From the NCBI GenBank assembly GCA_001512915.1, contig LFTC01000058.1, positions 50,825 through 98,702 on the forward strand: a DNA stretch of 47,878 nt. Reading direction: 5' to 3'. The translations under genes were made by a program, and so were the position numbers. Positions 6,968-15,650 of the stretch are shown piece after piece; positions within the stretch are counted from its first letter, which is position 1; each line of letters begins with the position of its first letter. The notes below the pieces were generated by a model. The model had not been told where the DNA came from. It worked only from the letters and a program-made list of their open reading frames with translations, and did not search any database. Source of the stretch: Clostridiales bacterium DTU083. GTDB taxonomy: Bacteria > Bacillota > Clostridia > Caldicoprobacterales > DTU083.

Positions 6968-8449
6968 GTGAAGAAATTGAATATGCTGGCTTTTGATTTC
7001 GGAGCAAGCAGCGGCAGAGGGTTGGTAGGCCGATTTGACGGCAGCCGCCTTGAAGTAGAAGAAGTACACCGCTTTTCCAATGATCCGGTTGACGTAGCCG
7101 GCCATACCTACTGGGATGTACTGAGGCTGTATTGGGAAATGCAGCAAGGCCTTATCAAGTTTGCCAACAGCAAACAAGGCGATGTGGCATCCATCGGTAT
7201 AGATACCTGGGGAGTGGACTTCGGATTGTTGGACAAATCCGGCAAATTACTGGGCAATCCTTACCACTATCGTGACAAGCGCACTGAAGGCATGATAGAG
7301 GAGGCATGCAGCAGGGTGCCCAGGGAGGAGATATTCAAGCATACGGGTATAGCATTTCAAAAATTTAACACCCTGTATCAATTGCTTGCAATGCAAATGA
7401 CTGAACCTGAAACTCTGGAGAGAGCAGCTACTATGCTGTTCATGCCCGATCTGTTTACATATTTCTTAACCGGTGAGAAAAAGACAGAGTTTACAGAAGC
7501 CACCACCAGCCAGATGCTGGATGCTGCTACCGGGCAATGGAGCCGGGAACTTCTGGATAAGTTAGACATTCCGCACCATTTCCTGACGGAGATCGATTAT
7601 CCCGGCACTGTACGGGGCAGGGTAAAATCAGAAATTGCCGATTTCCTGGGTATAAATGAAGCGCCGGTAATAGCTGTGGCTACCCATGATACTGGTTCAG
7701 CCGTTGCTGCAGTTCCTGCACAGGGCGGCAGCTATGCTTTCCTGAGCAGCGGGACCTGGTCATTGATGGGTGTCGTTGTAGATAAGCCCATTATCAATGA
7801 CTACACACTAAAATGGAATTATACCAATGAAGGATGCGTGGGAGGACAATACCGGCTGCTCAAAAATATCATGGGCATGTGGATATTCAATGAATGCAAG
7901 AGAGAATGGGATAGAAGAGGAGAAGTATACAGCTTCAGAGACCTTGATAAATTAGCGGAGCAGAGCAAACCTTTCCTGGCATTCATTGATCCTGATGATG
8001 ACTTGTTCTACAGCCCCGGGGATATGCCTGAGAAGGTACAGCAGTTCTGTAAGCAGACCGGCCAGACCGTACCTGAAACCAAGGGTGAAATAGTCCGCTG
8101 CATTTTTGAAAGCCTGGCTCTTAAGTATCGCTGGTCCTTTGAAAAACTGGAAGAAATCCTGGGACAGCCCCTGGATGTTCTGCACATGGTAGGCGGCGGC
8201 ATCAAGAACCGCATGGTAGACCAGTTTACTGCCAATGTGCTGAATAAGCCTGTTATCTGCGGGCCGGTGGAAGCTACAGCGATAGGCAATCTGATGGTAC
8301 AGGCTATGGCATTGGGCGAATTGAAAGACCAGGAAGAAATCCGTCAGGTTGTAAAGAATTCCTTCCCCACTGAGGATTACCTGCCTCAGGATACGGATGC
8401 CTGGGATGAGGCTTATGATAGATTCTTGAAGATTCTAAACCAAAATTGA
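6968..8449 (+). CDS. rhaB: Rhamnulokinase (FGGY family)
   Basis: The 493-residue kinase has the rhamnulokinase N terminus (DFGASSGRG at 10-18, phosphate-binding) followed by IDTWGVDFGLLD and NPYHYRD, both characteristic of RhaB, and a late GGGIKNRM adenosine-side motif. It would phosphorylate L-rhamnulose to L-rhamnulose 1-phosphate. No rhamnose isomerase, aldolase, regulator or transporter is nearby, so the substrate in this organism is less certain than the family. The start is GTG behind AGAGGTGATG, 45 bases after yfbR, so the two may be cotranscribed. A strong terminator follows. Confidence 0.85.
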   Translation: MKKLNMLAFDFGASSGRGLVGRFDGSRLEVEEVHRFSNDPVDVAGHTYWDVLRLYWEMQQGLIKFANSKQGDVASIGIDTWGVDFGLLDKSGKLLGNPYHYRDKRTEGMIEEACSRVPREEIFKHTGIAFQKFNTLYQLLAMQMTEPETLERAATMLFMPDLFTYFLTGEKKTEFTEATTSQMLDAATGQWSRELLDKLDIPHHFLTEIDYPGTVRGRVKSEIADFLGINEAPVIAVATHDTGSAVAAVPAQGGSYAFLSSGTWSLMGVVVDKPIINDYTLKWNYTNEGCVGGQYRLLKNIMGMWIFNECKREWDRRGEVYSFRDLDKLAEQSKPFLAFIDPDDDLFYSPGDMPEKVQQFCKQTGQTVPETKGEIVRCIFESLALKYRWSFEKLEEILGQPLDVLHMVGGGIKNRMVDQFTANVLNKPVICGPVEATAIGNLMVQAMALGELKDQEEIRQVVKNSFPTEDYLPQDTDAWDEAYDRFLKILNQN

Positions 8450-8548
8450 CAAAAGTTCACATTACTAATTTTTTGAGAAGCGGGAAAAATAGTAACACAA
8501 GGGTGAGAGATGATCAAATAAGCAGTGCCGGTCATTTCAAACCCTTTT

Positions 8549-8580
8549 AGGGAGAATCCCCTGGCGGGATTCTCCTTTAA
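8549..8580 (+). terminator. Intrinsic terminator after rhaB
   Basis: A 10-bp perfect stem GGAGAATCCC (8551-8560) with GGGATTCTCC (8566-8575) is followed by TTT. The T tract is short but the stem is strong. Confidence 0.7.
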
Positions 8581-8613
8581 TATTTGCACCAATTTAATGG
8601 ACGCGGTTGCGTA

Positions 8614-8642
8614 TTGACAAATCATCGTATTTGAGTTAATAT
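8614..8642 (+). promoter_or_regulatory. Promoter of the tRNA pair
   Basis: A consensus TTGACA (8614-8619), 17-base spacer and TAATAT (8637-8642) lie about 30 bases upstream of tRNA-Val. Confidence 0.75.
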
Positions 8643-8673
8643 TATAAAGCACCGGATTTCAGATGCATGGTTT

Positions 8674-8750
8674 GGGGAGTTAGCTCAGCAGGCTAGAGCG
8701 CCACGTTGACATCGTGGAGGTCATTGGTTCGACTCCAATACTTCCCACCA
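8674..8750 (+). tRNA. tRNA-Val (anticodon GAC)
   Basis: A full cloverleaf is visible: acceptor GGGGAGT/ACTTCCC (one G-U pair), D stem GCTC/GAGC, anticodon stem CCACG/CGTGG with loop TTGACAT, giving anticodon GAC, and T stem ATTGG/CCAAT with loop TTCGACT. The 3' CCA is encoded. It reads GUC/GUU valine codons. Confidence 0.95.
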
Positions 8751-8755
8751 TATGA

Positions 8756-8831
<76 letters not shown>

Positions 8832-8837
8832 TTTAAG

Positions 8838-8874
8838 CAGCGTATTCAGATTAAGCTGAATACGTTGTTTTTTT
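8838..8874 (+). terminator. Terminator of the tRNA operon
   Basis: A 12-bp stem, CAGCGTATTCAG (8838-8849) with CTGAATACGTTG (8856-8867), has a 6-base loop and is followed by seven T's. Confidence 0.9.
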
Positions 8875-8938
8875 GTTTCTTTGGAGTGTATATTATAGAG
8901 GAAGAAAGAAATGTAAAAAGAAAAGAGGCGAAAGAGTT

Positions 8939-9718
8939 ATGCTTAGAGGCAAAGTATGCGTTATCACCGGCGGAGCCCTGGGCATCGGCAGGTGCCTGAC
9001 CAGGGAGTTTTCAAAGGCAGGCGCAAGAGTTGCCTTTGTGGATATTAATAACCAGGCAGGAAAGGAAAATGAAGAGTACATAAAAAGAAATGGCGGTCAG
9101 GTAATTTTTTTCCACGGAGATATTTCGGAAGAGAAGACCCTTAAGGAGTTTGCAGATTTAGTAATTAAACAATATGGAAAAGTGGATTGCCTTATTAATA
9201 ACGCTTGCGTGAACAGGGGCGGCATACTTGATCCCTGCTCCTATGATGACTTTAACTATGTACTGCGGCTGGGAATTACGGCGCCTTACATGCTTGCTCA
9301 ATTATTTCTCCCTTATTTCAGTGAACAAGCCTGTATAGTTAATATCAGCTCCAGCAGGGCATTTATGTCCCAGCCGAATACTGAGAGTTATACCGCAGCC
9401 AAGGGCGGGATTGCTGCCCTGACCCACGCTCTTGCCGTCAGTTTGGCCGGAAAGGTGAGAGTTAATTCCATTGCGCCCGGCTGGATTGACACAGGAGAAT
9501 ATTATGCTGAAGATTACATGCCTCAGCATAGTGAAGCTGATATTATGCAGCATCCTTCAAAGCGGATAGGAGATCCCATGGACATTGCCCGTGCTGTTAT
9601 GTTCCTGTGTGATGAACGCAATTCTTTTATCAATGGGGAAAACATAACCATAGACGGGGGCATGACCAAGCTGATGATATACACCGGAGATTATGGCTGG
9701 GAGTACAGGCCGAAATGA
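8939..9718 (+). CDS. SDR family NAD(P)-dependent oxidoreductase
   Basis: A classical short-chain dehydrogenase/reductase of 259 residues. The cofactor motif TGGALGIG is at 10-17, NNA at 87-89, the catalytic serine is in ISSS (136-139), and Y151 and K155 form YxxxK; the C terminus carries the usual NGENITIDGG segment. The Asp at the end of strand 2 (VDINN, residue 35) suggests NAD(H) preference. The substrate cannot be inferred. An in-frame ATG exists 22 codons upstream at 8873, but it lies in the preceding terminator's T tract, whereas 8939 is preceded by GAGGCGAAAGAG and matches the family start. The stop overlaps the sfsA start (ATGA), so the genes are coupled. Confidence 0.85.
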   Translation: MLRGKVCVITGGALGIGRCLTREFSKAGARVAFVDINNQAGKENEEYIKRNGGQVIFFHGDISEEKTLKEFADLVIKQYGKVDCLINNACVNRGGILDPCSYDDFNYVLRLGITAPYMLAQLFLPYFSEQACIVNISSSRAFMSQPNTESYTAAKGGIAALTHALAVSLAGKVRVNSIAPGWIDTGEYYAEDYMPQHSEADIMQHPSKRIGDPMDIARAVMFLCDERNSFINGENITIDGGMTKLMIYTGDYGWEYRPK

Positions 9719-10407
9719 TATATGCAAATATAGTAACTGGTATATTTATTAAAAGGCCTAACCGGTTCATTGCCCATGTAATTATTGACGGCAGGGAAGA
9801 AAAAGCCCATGTAAAGAACACTGGCAGATGCAGGGAATTGCTGATTCCAGGCGCACTTGTATATCTTCAGGAACATGATAATCCCAAGCGCAAAACCAGG
9901 TTTTCTCTGATAGCAGTACAGAAGGGGGATCTGCTGGTAAATATAGACAGCCAGGCTCCAAACTATGTTTTTATGGAAGCATTAAATAAAGGTTTAAGGC
10001 TGCCTAATCTGAACAGCCCTGTCAGCCTGATTAAGCCGGAAGCCTTATACGGCAGCTCACGTTTTGATTTTTATGTTACAGCCGGCGGAGAAAAAGCCTA
10101 TATTGAGGTGAAAGGCGTGACCCTGGAAGATCGGGGAGCAGCTAAATTTCCCGATGCTCCCACGGAAAGGGGAGTAAGGCATATCTGTGAATTGATGGAT
10201 GCTGTAAGGGAAGGGTATCTGGCCTATGTAGTATTTGTAGCCCAGATGAAGGGGGTCAGTCATGTAACTCCCAATGATGAAACCCACAGGGAATTCGGGC
10301 AGGCCCTTCGCCAGGCTCATGAAGCAGGAGTGCATATTATTGCCTATGATTGCCTTGTGACTCCCGATGGGTTAGAACTTGACCGGGAAATACCGGTACT
10401 ATTATGA
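9715..10407 (+). CDS. sfsA: SfsA family protein (sugar fermentation stimulation homologue, nuclease-like)
   Basis: The 230-residue protein matches SfsA throughout: an N-terminal OB-like region with AHVKNTGRCRELL, then SSRFDFYV and AYIEVKGVTLE, which carries the restriction-endonuclease-like D...ExK core, and PDAPTERGVRH. SfsA was named for a maltose phenotype in E. coli and is now described as a DNA-binding or nuclease-like protein; its physiological role is unsettled. It overlaps the SDR stop by 4 bases. Its 3' end overlaps the convergent gerAB stop by 6 bases. Confidence 0.9.
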   Translation: MIYANIVTGIFIKRPNRFIAHVIIDGREEKAHVKNTGRCRELLIPGALVYLQEHDNPKRKTRFSLIAVQKGDLLVNIDSQAPNYVFMEALNKGLRLPNLNSPVSLIKPEALYGSSRFDFYVTAGGEKAYIEVKGVTLEDRGAAKFPDAPTERGVRHICELMDAVREGYLAYVVFVAQMKGVSHVTPNDETHREFGQALRQAHEAGVHIIAYDCLVTPDGLELDREIPVLL

Positions 10408-11499
10408 GCTGGAAAGTCTTTTGCTCCTGGTTATTTTTTTAATGAATGAAACCAGCAGCAGCAATAATGGCAAAATGATTTGAAAAGGCAGAACGTAATA
10501 TGGGTATACCTTGTTAGCAAAAATAAACATTTGCATGACGTTGTCATACAGCCAAATGGACAACACTACTGCAAATGCAGTCATGGGAAGAATAAAGGCC
10601 TTATAATCCGAAATCCCGAAAAGCTCGGCAACAGCGGCTGCAGCAGCATAAAGACACACGGTTACTTTAATTCCTCCGCCTATCATCAAATTTACATAGA
10701 TCAAAGGGTAAATGTTTATGTTTGGAAACAGCTTGGATGCCAGCTCTGCAGGAAAAGCAGCCCTTTGCCCGAAAAAGGGATTGAGGACAAATATATCACG
10801 CAGCACCACCATCAAAAGCAAAGTTCCAGCCAGCAAGGTACTTAAAAGTATGGCTTTCATAAGGCTGTTTCTTTTCCTTGCCAGGGGCAGTATCATCAAA
10901 AAAGCGATGGATTCGCCAAAAGGAAAGGTCAGCACTCCAAACCCTGCATTAATAACCGGTTTTACGCCTTTGGCCAATACCGGCTGTATATTGGAAAAAT
11001 CCATGATTCCAGCCACTCCTATGGTAATTGCCAGGAAAGCCAGCGGGACCAGCGGTGTCAGCAGTTCACTGGTCCTTGCGACAACCTCTATCCCTTTTTT
11101 AAGGCCATAGACGCATAAAAGGCCGAAGCATGCAATTATAAATGGCATGGGTGTGTCCGGCAGCATTACCAGGCCTGAAAACTCACCGAAATCCCTTAAA
11201 ACTATAGCTGCCAGATGCAAAAAATACCATGCATAAAGTGCTCCTATTGCCGATCCAGGTATTTTTCCAAAATTTCTTCTTACTATCCCGATTAAAGTGA
11301 GGGAAGGGTTTAAAAGATATATTAAAACATAGATTCCAATTAGTATAAAGCCCAGCATCCAGCCGAAGATAAAGGCCAGCCATCCATCCTGCAAGGCTGA
11401 AGAGGCAGGGCTCAGCAAAGAAGAGTTGCCGTAGAGAAAGCCGGCAAACAGCATACTAAGCTGTATATTGGACAATCTTTCCTTCGTCAAACTAGTCAC
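10402..11499 (-). CDS. gerAB: Spore germination receptor B subunit (GerAB family permease)
   Basis: A 365-residue, about 10-helix membrane protein of the GerAB/APC-like family, which forms the germinant-binding transporter-like subunit of spore receptors in the inner spore membrane. N-terminal features (SNIQLSMLFAGFLYGNSSLL) and the arginine/lysine-rich C terminus fit the family. The likely start is GTG, overlapping the stop of the small upstream gene by 8 bases; a TTG three codons downstream is better spaced from AGGAA and is an alternative. It is the last gene of the operon gerAA-gerAC-small gene-gerAB. The germinant is unknown. Confidence 0.88.
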   Translation of the reverse strand: MTSLTKERLSNIQLSMLFAGFLYGNSSLLSPASSALQDGWLAFIFGWMLGFILIGIYVLIYLLNPSLTLIGIVRRNFGKIPGSAIGALYAWYFLHLAAIVLRDFGEFSGLVMLPDTPMPFIIACFGLLCVYGLKKGIEVVARTSELLTPLVPLAFLAITIGVAGIMDFSNIQPVLAKGVKPVINAGFGVLTFPFGESIAFLMILPLARKRNSLMKAILLSTLLAGTLLLMVVLRDIFVLNPFFGQRAAFPAELASKLFPNINIYPLIYVNLMIGGGIKVTVCLYAAAAAVAELFGISDYKAFILPMTAFAVVLSIWLYDNVMQMFIFANKVYPYYVLPFQIILPLLLLLVSFIKKITRSKRLSSS

Positions 11500-11710
11500 T
11501 TCCTATAGATAAGTTCAGCATATTAGCTATAACATCGGATAAGCTTACTGGCGGTTCTGGGCGGCCGAGCAGGATACCTGCAATTATACCGCATATAACT
11601 AAAAAGGAATAAACTGCCATTAACCTGGTCTTGTTCTTTTCTCTGAAAAAGTAAGGCAGATCAATAATTATTATCAATAAGTAAGCAGCAATTATAAGCA
11701 CTGCATTCAT
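11492..11710 (-). CDS. Small two-helix membrane protein in the ger operon (GerD/GerXD-like)
   Basis: A 72-residue protein with two predicted membrane helices (about 3-20 and 30-48) joined by a charged loop (FFREKNKTR) and a short polar tail. It lies between gerAC and gerAB, has its own Shine-Dalgarno (AGGTGATG) overlapping the gerAC stop, and overlaps the gerAB start by 8 bases, so it is clearly part of the operon. Small two-helix 'D' proteins accompany some Bacillus receptors (for example GerUD, GerKD) and modulate germination; size and topology fit that class. Homology is inferred from size, topology and context only. Confidence 0.7.
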   Translation of the reverse strand: MNAVLIIAAYLLIIIIDLPYFFREKNKTRLMAVYSFLVICGIIAGILLGRPEPPVSLSDVIANMLNLSIGSD

Positions 11711-11720
11711 TTTCAGCTCA

Positions 11721-12908
11721 TCACCTGGCTTCGGAAGGCTTTGTTATAAAGCCTGTCCTTTTAATGTGTACATTTACGTTCACATAGATGGGCATTTGAA
11801 TGAAATAAGCATCCCAGTCATCTTCTAAGTTTTTCCAGAAATTGTGTTCTTTTTTATAAACTATCTGGCCAAACCCTATTGCATCCGTTCCGAATCTGTT
11901 TTGAAGATCGTCTATGAGATTTGTCAGATTATTCTTTATGTATACTGACAGGGCATTTTCTATTTCATCAAATGTATCCGGATCCAGTGGAAACCGGGAT
12001 TCATGAACATCGGCTATTCGTGCCAAAAGGGATACAGTAATGGTTCCCTTAAGCCGGTTCCCTTCAAGTTTTATTTCCCGCTTGGCTTCACCTCTCATGA
12101 TTTCAAGGGAAATGTAGGTTTCAGGGCTTTTAGGATGTTTTATGGTAAACAGGGTTTCCCGGAGATTGGGGTTTGTAATGAGCAAATAACTTTGAACTTG
12201 TGTGGAGTCAATATAACCGACAAGCCTGCCCTCCTTGAAAATACCTGCATGGTCCATTTGCATACTCTTTATGGTAGTGGTAGTTTTTTCCTCGGTTTTC
12301 TGGCTGGAAAGGGCGGATATAACTGTGCTTTTGCCATAACTTTCAAGCTCCATAATCAGCTTATAAATAGACAGGTCTATTACTTTCCCTGTGAATTTGT
12401 TTGCATCTATCAAGGTGCTCAGGTGCGCAGCAGGCAGGTCTTCCAGGTCGCTTTCTGCATCCAGCAATTCTGCAGCCTTCATGTCTTTTGTAAGAAGCAT
12501 TTTAACCTTCTGGTTAAATTCATACTGGCGTTCGAATAAATCCAGGGCTTCAACTATCCCTTCCTTTGCAAGGCTTTCTCCTATTAGTATTACCTGTACA
12601 TGCCCGTAAAAGGGTTTACGGCCCGAGTACAGTATCAATTCTTTATGAGCCTCATTCAAGGTCAGCCCTGTGCCTGTGTAATTCGTATATGCTTTTCCTG
12701 ACTGGCCTCCTTCAATGCCTGGGTTGGCTGCGTCAGGCTTAAGTATCTGCCATGTCATAGACCATAGTCCGTTTTCACTCCTGTCAATTCCAATGGCTGT
12801 TACAATTGCAATCTCAGATACATCATAATTATCCCAGCAGCCTGTAAGAAAAAAAACAGCTATAAAAACGGCAGTTAATAATAAAGGCTTAATTGTGTTC
12901 ATTTTCAT
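11721..12908 (-). CDS. gerAC: Spore germination receptor C subunit (Ger(x)C lipoprotein)
   Basis: With the start chosen here this is a 395-residue lipoprotein. The signal peptide ends in LTGC, with lipidated Cys at about residue 24, followed by WDNYDVSEIAIVTAIGID, a typical start of mature GerAC proteins. GerAC subunits sit on the outer face of the inner spore membrane. Start choice: a TTG opens the frame at 12920, but GAGG (12915-12918) is best spaced (6 bases) from the ATG at 12908; the ATG at 12911 is possible. The gene overlaps the 3' end of gerAA by about 20 bases. Confidence 0.87.
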   Translation of the reverse strand: MKMNTIKPLLLTAVFIAVFFLTGCWDNYDVSEIAIVTAIGIDRSENGLWSMTWQILKPDAANPGIEGGQSGKAYTNYTGTGLTLNEAHKELILYSGRKPFYGHVQVILIGESLAKEGIVEALDLFERQYEFNQKVKMLLTKDMKAAELLDAESDLEDLPAAHLSTLIDANKFTGKVIDLSIYKLIMELESYGKSTVISALSSQKTEEKTTTTIKSMQMDHAGIFKEGRLVGYIDSTQVQSYLLITNPNLRETLFTIKHPKSPETYISLEIMRGEAKREIKLEGNRLKGTITVSLLARIADVHESRFPLDPDTFDEIENALSVYIKNNLTNLIDDLQNRFGTDAIGFGQIVYKKEHNFWKNLEDDWDAYFIQMPIYVNVNVHIKRTGFITKPSEAR

Positions 12909-14514
12909 CATAATCCTCAAAGGATTGTATCGGAGTCATCCGTGCCCTGTTTTGATATTCCTGTATGCCGGTTAAGGTTTTTGGCCTTTTTAGCATGGTC
13001 CATAATGGAGCTCTAATTATGGTGTCTTTCAAATCTGAAAGGTTCAGGGGAGCCAATGGAGCCATAAAAGGAACGCCGAAGGATCTTAAGCTGCACAAGT
13101 GAATCAGACCGGCAGCAGTAACCAGGGATATGCCTAACAGACCCAGCACCTGTGCGGATACAAGAAGAAAAAACCTGGCTATGGGCATAAAACTGTAATA
13201 GGGTGTTAGTATAAAACCGCAAATAGCAGTAATAGCGGTTATAATAACCATGGGGGCGCCGGCAATTCCCGCCCTGATAGATGCTTCGCCCAAAACCAGT
13301 GCTCCTACAATGCTTACCGCCTGTCCAACTGGTTTCGGCATCCTGACGCCGGCTTCCCGGAGGAGTTCAAATGCTATACCCATGATAAAGGCCTCTGTAA
13401 ATGAATCAAAGGGCAGCCCCTGCCGTGCTGCGGCAATTGTGGCCACAAGCCTGAAAGGGATAACACTTTGATGGAACCCCAGCATGGCAACATATAAGGC
13501 TGGTCCATAGACAGAAATTGCAAAAGCCGCGTATCTCAGAATTCTTATAAAGGAAGAAAAAAAGGGAAGGGAATAATAGTCTTCGTTGCTTTGGAATGCT
13601 TCTATGAATAAATTCGGTACAGTAAGCACAAAAGGTGTGCCGTCGGTGATTATAGCAACCCTGCCTTCCAAAAGCTTGCCTGCAATTTTATCGGGCTTTT
13701 CGCTGTTTGCAATGGTAGGTATCGGGGAAAGAGGCGAATCCATTATCAGTTCCTCAAGCATCCCAGATTCAAGCACCCCGTCTATATCTATACTGAAAAG
13801 TCTTTTTTTTACCTCTTCAACAACATTTCTGTCAGCTATGCCTTCCACATATACTATTCCCACCTTTGTATTGGTTTGTCTGCCTATGGTCATCTCTTCT
13901 ATTTTCAAGGCAGGGCTCTTAATACGCTTTCTTATTAGTGAAGTATTTATCCTGAAGCTTTCAACAAAGCCTTCCCGTGGACCACGTACATTGGATTCAG
14001 TATCCGGTTCCTCTACATTCCTTAAAGGAAAACCCTTGGTACACGTGGCAAGTGCAATATCACAACCGTCAATGTAAAGCACCGTGTCGCCGCTTAAAAT
14101 TTTATCTACGCTCTGCTTATAATCAGTAAGCTCCAACACTTCGCAGTTGTCCAGGAGATTCCGCTCAATGATATTTACTATGGTACGCTTATCAGCCGTT
14201 TTTGCCAGCGGTGCAGTGCGGGCATCGATCAGCAGAGGCCTCAGCACATGGGAATTCAATATTTGTTTATCAACCATGCCGTCAATGTAAACAACCAGCA
14301 TGGTTATAAAATTATTCTCTCCAATCTCCAGTGCCCTGATTACAAGATCTTCACAACGGTCAAACTCCCTGCGTATTTTTGCCTTCACGTCCTTGATATT
14401 TGCAGGAATTTTTTCTGCCATGGATTTTTTTGAACCCTGTAAAGACACGGAAGAAGGGCCGGCAGGATTTTCTTTTTGTAATGACTTAATAATCCTGGCA
14501 ATCACCTTAAACAT
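12889..14514 (-). CDS. gerAA: Spore germination receptor A subunit (GerAA family)
   Basis: A 541-residue protein with the GerA layout: a long hydrophilic N-terminal region (about 1-280, including FDRCEDLVIRAL and the SDxxV-type core VLYIDG) and a C-terminal membrane region with about five helices, ending in a basic cytoplasmic tail. It forms an oligomeric ion channel with the B and C subunits in the inner spore membrane. It is the first gene of the receptor operon; GGGGT precedes the ATG. I could not find a convincing sigma-G promoter upstream, although such operons are normally expressed in the forespore. Confidence 0.9.
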   Translation of the reverse strand: MFKVIARIIKSLQKENPAGPSSVSLQGSKKSMAEKIPANIKDVKAKIRREFDRCEDLVIRALEIGENNFITMLVVYIDGMVDKQILNSHVLRPLLIDARTAPLAKTADKRTIVNIIERNLLDNCEVLELTDYKQSVDKILSGDTVLYIDGCDIALATCTKGFPLRNVEEPDTESNVRGPREGFVESFRINTSLIRKRIKSPALKIEEMTIGRQTNTKVGIVYVEGIADRNVVEEVKKRLFSIDIDGVLESGMLEELIMDSPLSPIPTIANSEKPDKIAGKLLEGRVAIITDGTPFVLTVPNLFIEAFQSNEDYYSLPFFSSFIRILRYAAFAISVYGPALYVAMLGFHQSVIPFRLVATIAAARQGLPFDSFTEAFIMGIAFELLREAGVRMPKPVGQAVSIVGALVLGEASIRAGIAGAPMVIITAITAICGFILTPYYSFMPIARFFLLVSAQVLGLLGISLVTAAGLIHLCSLRSFGVPFMAPLAPLNLSDLKDTIIRAPLWTMLKRPKTLTGIQEYQNRARMTPIQSFEDYDENEHN

Positions 14515-14794
14515 CCAACTTTACCCCTAAAAAGATATCCTGTTAATAGTGTGGTAATTTTATACAAAATTATGTAAAAGGACTTAATAAAAATCCCCTG
14601 CAGCAACAGAATGCTATTGATGGCTGCAAGGGGAGATGGAAACAAAATTCATTTGATTCTTTCCAAGGACTTTTCCTGGATTTGCTTCATTTGTTATTAT
14701 TCCGTGAATCTTTCTTTATCAGGCACATTTTTTACATGGACTTATTACTTCTTGTTAACGGTTTATTTTTAGATGTTTCTTTAGAATTGAAAGA
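14515..14794. other. Intergenic region between gerAA and a lipoprotein gene
   Basis: The 280-base gap holds one minus-strand terminator (14588-14634) and presumably the ger operon promoter. I see no convincing protein-coding frame: the longest minus-strand frame with an ATG near 14680 is only 12 codons and has no Shine-Dalgarno. Confidence 0.6.
14588..14634 (-). terminator. Minus-strand terminator upstream of gerAA
   Basis: TCCCCT-GCAGC (14594-14604) pairs with GCTGC-A-AGGGGA (14623-14634) through 11 pairs with one bulged A. On the minus strand the stem is followed by TTTTTATT. It ends transcription from the lipoprotein gene before the ger operon. Confidence 0.75.
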
Positions 14795-15235
14795 TTAATA
14801 TTTGAAATAACCAATAACCTTTCCATCCTGAGCAATGTACACAACTGTATAATGAGCACATGAATCTCCTGTCTTTTCATCGTTCTGATATAAACGGATT
14901 TCCAGATAATCTCCTGTATAATCAGTTTTTTTATTATCTGACTGTCCAATATTTAATGCAGATTCACCGGCTTCATGGTACTCTATATAAGTTTCCTGGA
15001 AGATTACCGTTTCACCCCGTTCTTTCAGGTAATTGGCAGCCAGATTGATGGCTTTCAAATCATCCATATGGAGCAGAAAAGAGCTGCTTTGTGAAGCTGC
15101 ATCCTTGGAAAACGGATTTTTTTCAGTGCTTTTTGGCAAATCTTTTGAAAGATGTGCGCAGGAAACAGCCGTTATCAAAATTCCAATAAAAATGATAAGT
15201 CCAAATACATTCTTGTTTTTAAGCAAGCTGAACAC
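14795..15235 (-). CDS. Small lipoprotein of unknown function
   Basis: A 146-residue protein with a lipoprotein signal peptide: positive start (LLKNKN), hydrophobic segment, and lipobox AVSC with Cys at residue 26. The mature part begins with a Lys/Ser-rich linker, then about 90 residues that look folded (a helix around AINLAANYLKERG, then beta-rich segments ending in DGKVIGYFKY). I do not recognise the family. It stands alone between terminators, directly upstream of the germination operon, which hints at but does not prove a sporulation role. Confidence 0.6.
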   Translation of the reverse strand: MFSLLKNKNVFGLIIFIGILITAVSCAHLSKDLPKSTEKNPFSKDAASQSSSFLLHMDDLKAINLAANYLKERGETVIFQETYIEYHEAGESALNIGQSDNKKTDYTGDYLEIRLYQNDEKTGDSCAHYTVVYIAQDGKVIGYFKY

Positions 15236-15287
15236 TCCCTTCTGCTAAAATCATATGCTCAGGCAGGGAGAAAGAATAACATTAAAT

Positions 15288-15327
15288 AAAAGAAAAAGCA
15301 TTTGCGGAATTGAATCCACAAATGCTT
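15288..15327 (-). terminator. Minus-strand terminator after the ychF unit
   Basis: AAGCATTTG (15296-15304) pairs with CAAATGCTT (15319-15327); a further GGA/TCC pairing lies inside. On the minus strand it is followed by TTTTTCTTTTATTT. Confidence 0.8.
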
Positions 15328-15344
15328 CAGTCACATAAAATAAT

Positions 15345-15587
15345 CTAGTCACTTGCTGAAGGTTTTTCTGCAGCTATCTCCACTTGCTTTATCAGCTTCT
15401 CATCCCATCCAAAAGAGTTTTTATCCAGCAGGTAAAGCAGGGGACAAAACCTGGTAACTCCTTCTGCCACCTTCATGGAACCAAGAACAGACAGGGTTTT
15501 GGAAGAACAGATTATACCCATGCTCAATAAGGTCAGGCCGCCGGCTATCCTGCAATAGGCATCCAGTTCGCCAACATTTTTTACCAT
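15345..15587 (-). CDS. DUF2892-like small membrane protein
   Basis: With the start chosen here this is an 80-residue protein beginning MVKNVGELDAYCRIAGGLTLLSMGII, with two hydrophobic segments and a mid-protein R-F-C-P-L-L motif, resembling the DUF2892 (YgaP transmembrane-like) family. The frame is open to an ATG at 15611, but the Shine-Dalgarno AAGGAG lies inside that extension, so the ATG at 15587 is preferred. It follows ychF by about 60 bases and probably shares its transcript. The function is unknown. Confidence 0.65.
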   Translation of the reverse strand: MVKNVGELDAYCRIAGGLTLLSMGIICSSKTLSVLGSMKVAEGVTRFCPLLYLLDKNSFGWDEKLIKQVEIAAEKPSASD

Positions 15588-15650
15588 CAGGCTCACTCTC
15601 CTTAAGGACATAAGTTTTCAATCTTATTTTCCCCAAAGGAGAGTGTCATA

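Noticed and set aside
12003-12539. A 178-codon plus-strand frame antisense to gerAC
   Set aside because: It is fully contained in the well-supported gerAC gene on the other strand, has low-complexity aromatic composition and no Shine-Dalgarno.
14515-14600. Sigma-G promoter for the ger operon
   Set aside because: GTATA- and CATA-like pieces occur in this AT-rich stretch, but no pair has the proper sequence and spacing together.
14640-14794. A small protein gene between the lipoprotein gene and the ger terminator
   Set aside because: The only ATG-initiated minus-strand frame is 12 codons with no Shine-Dalgarno.
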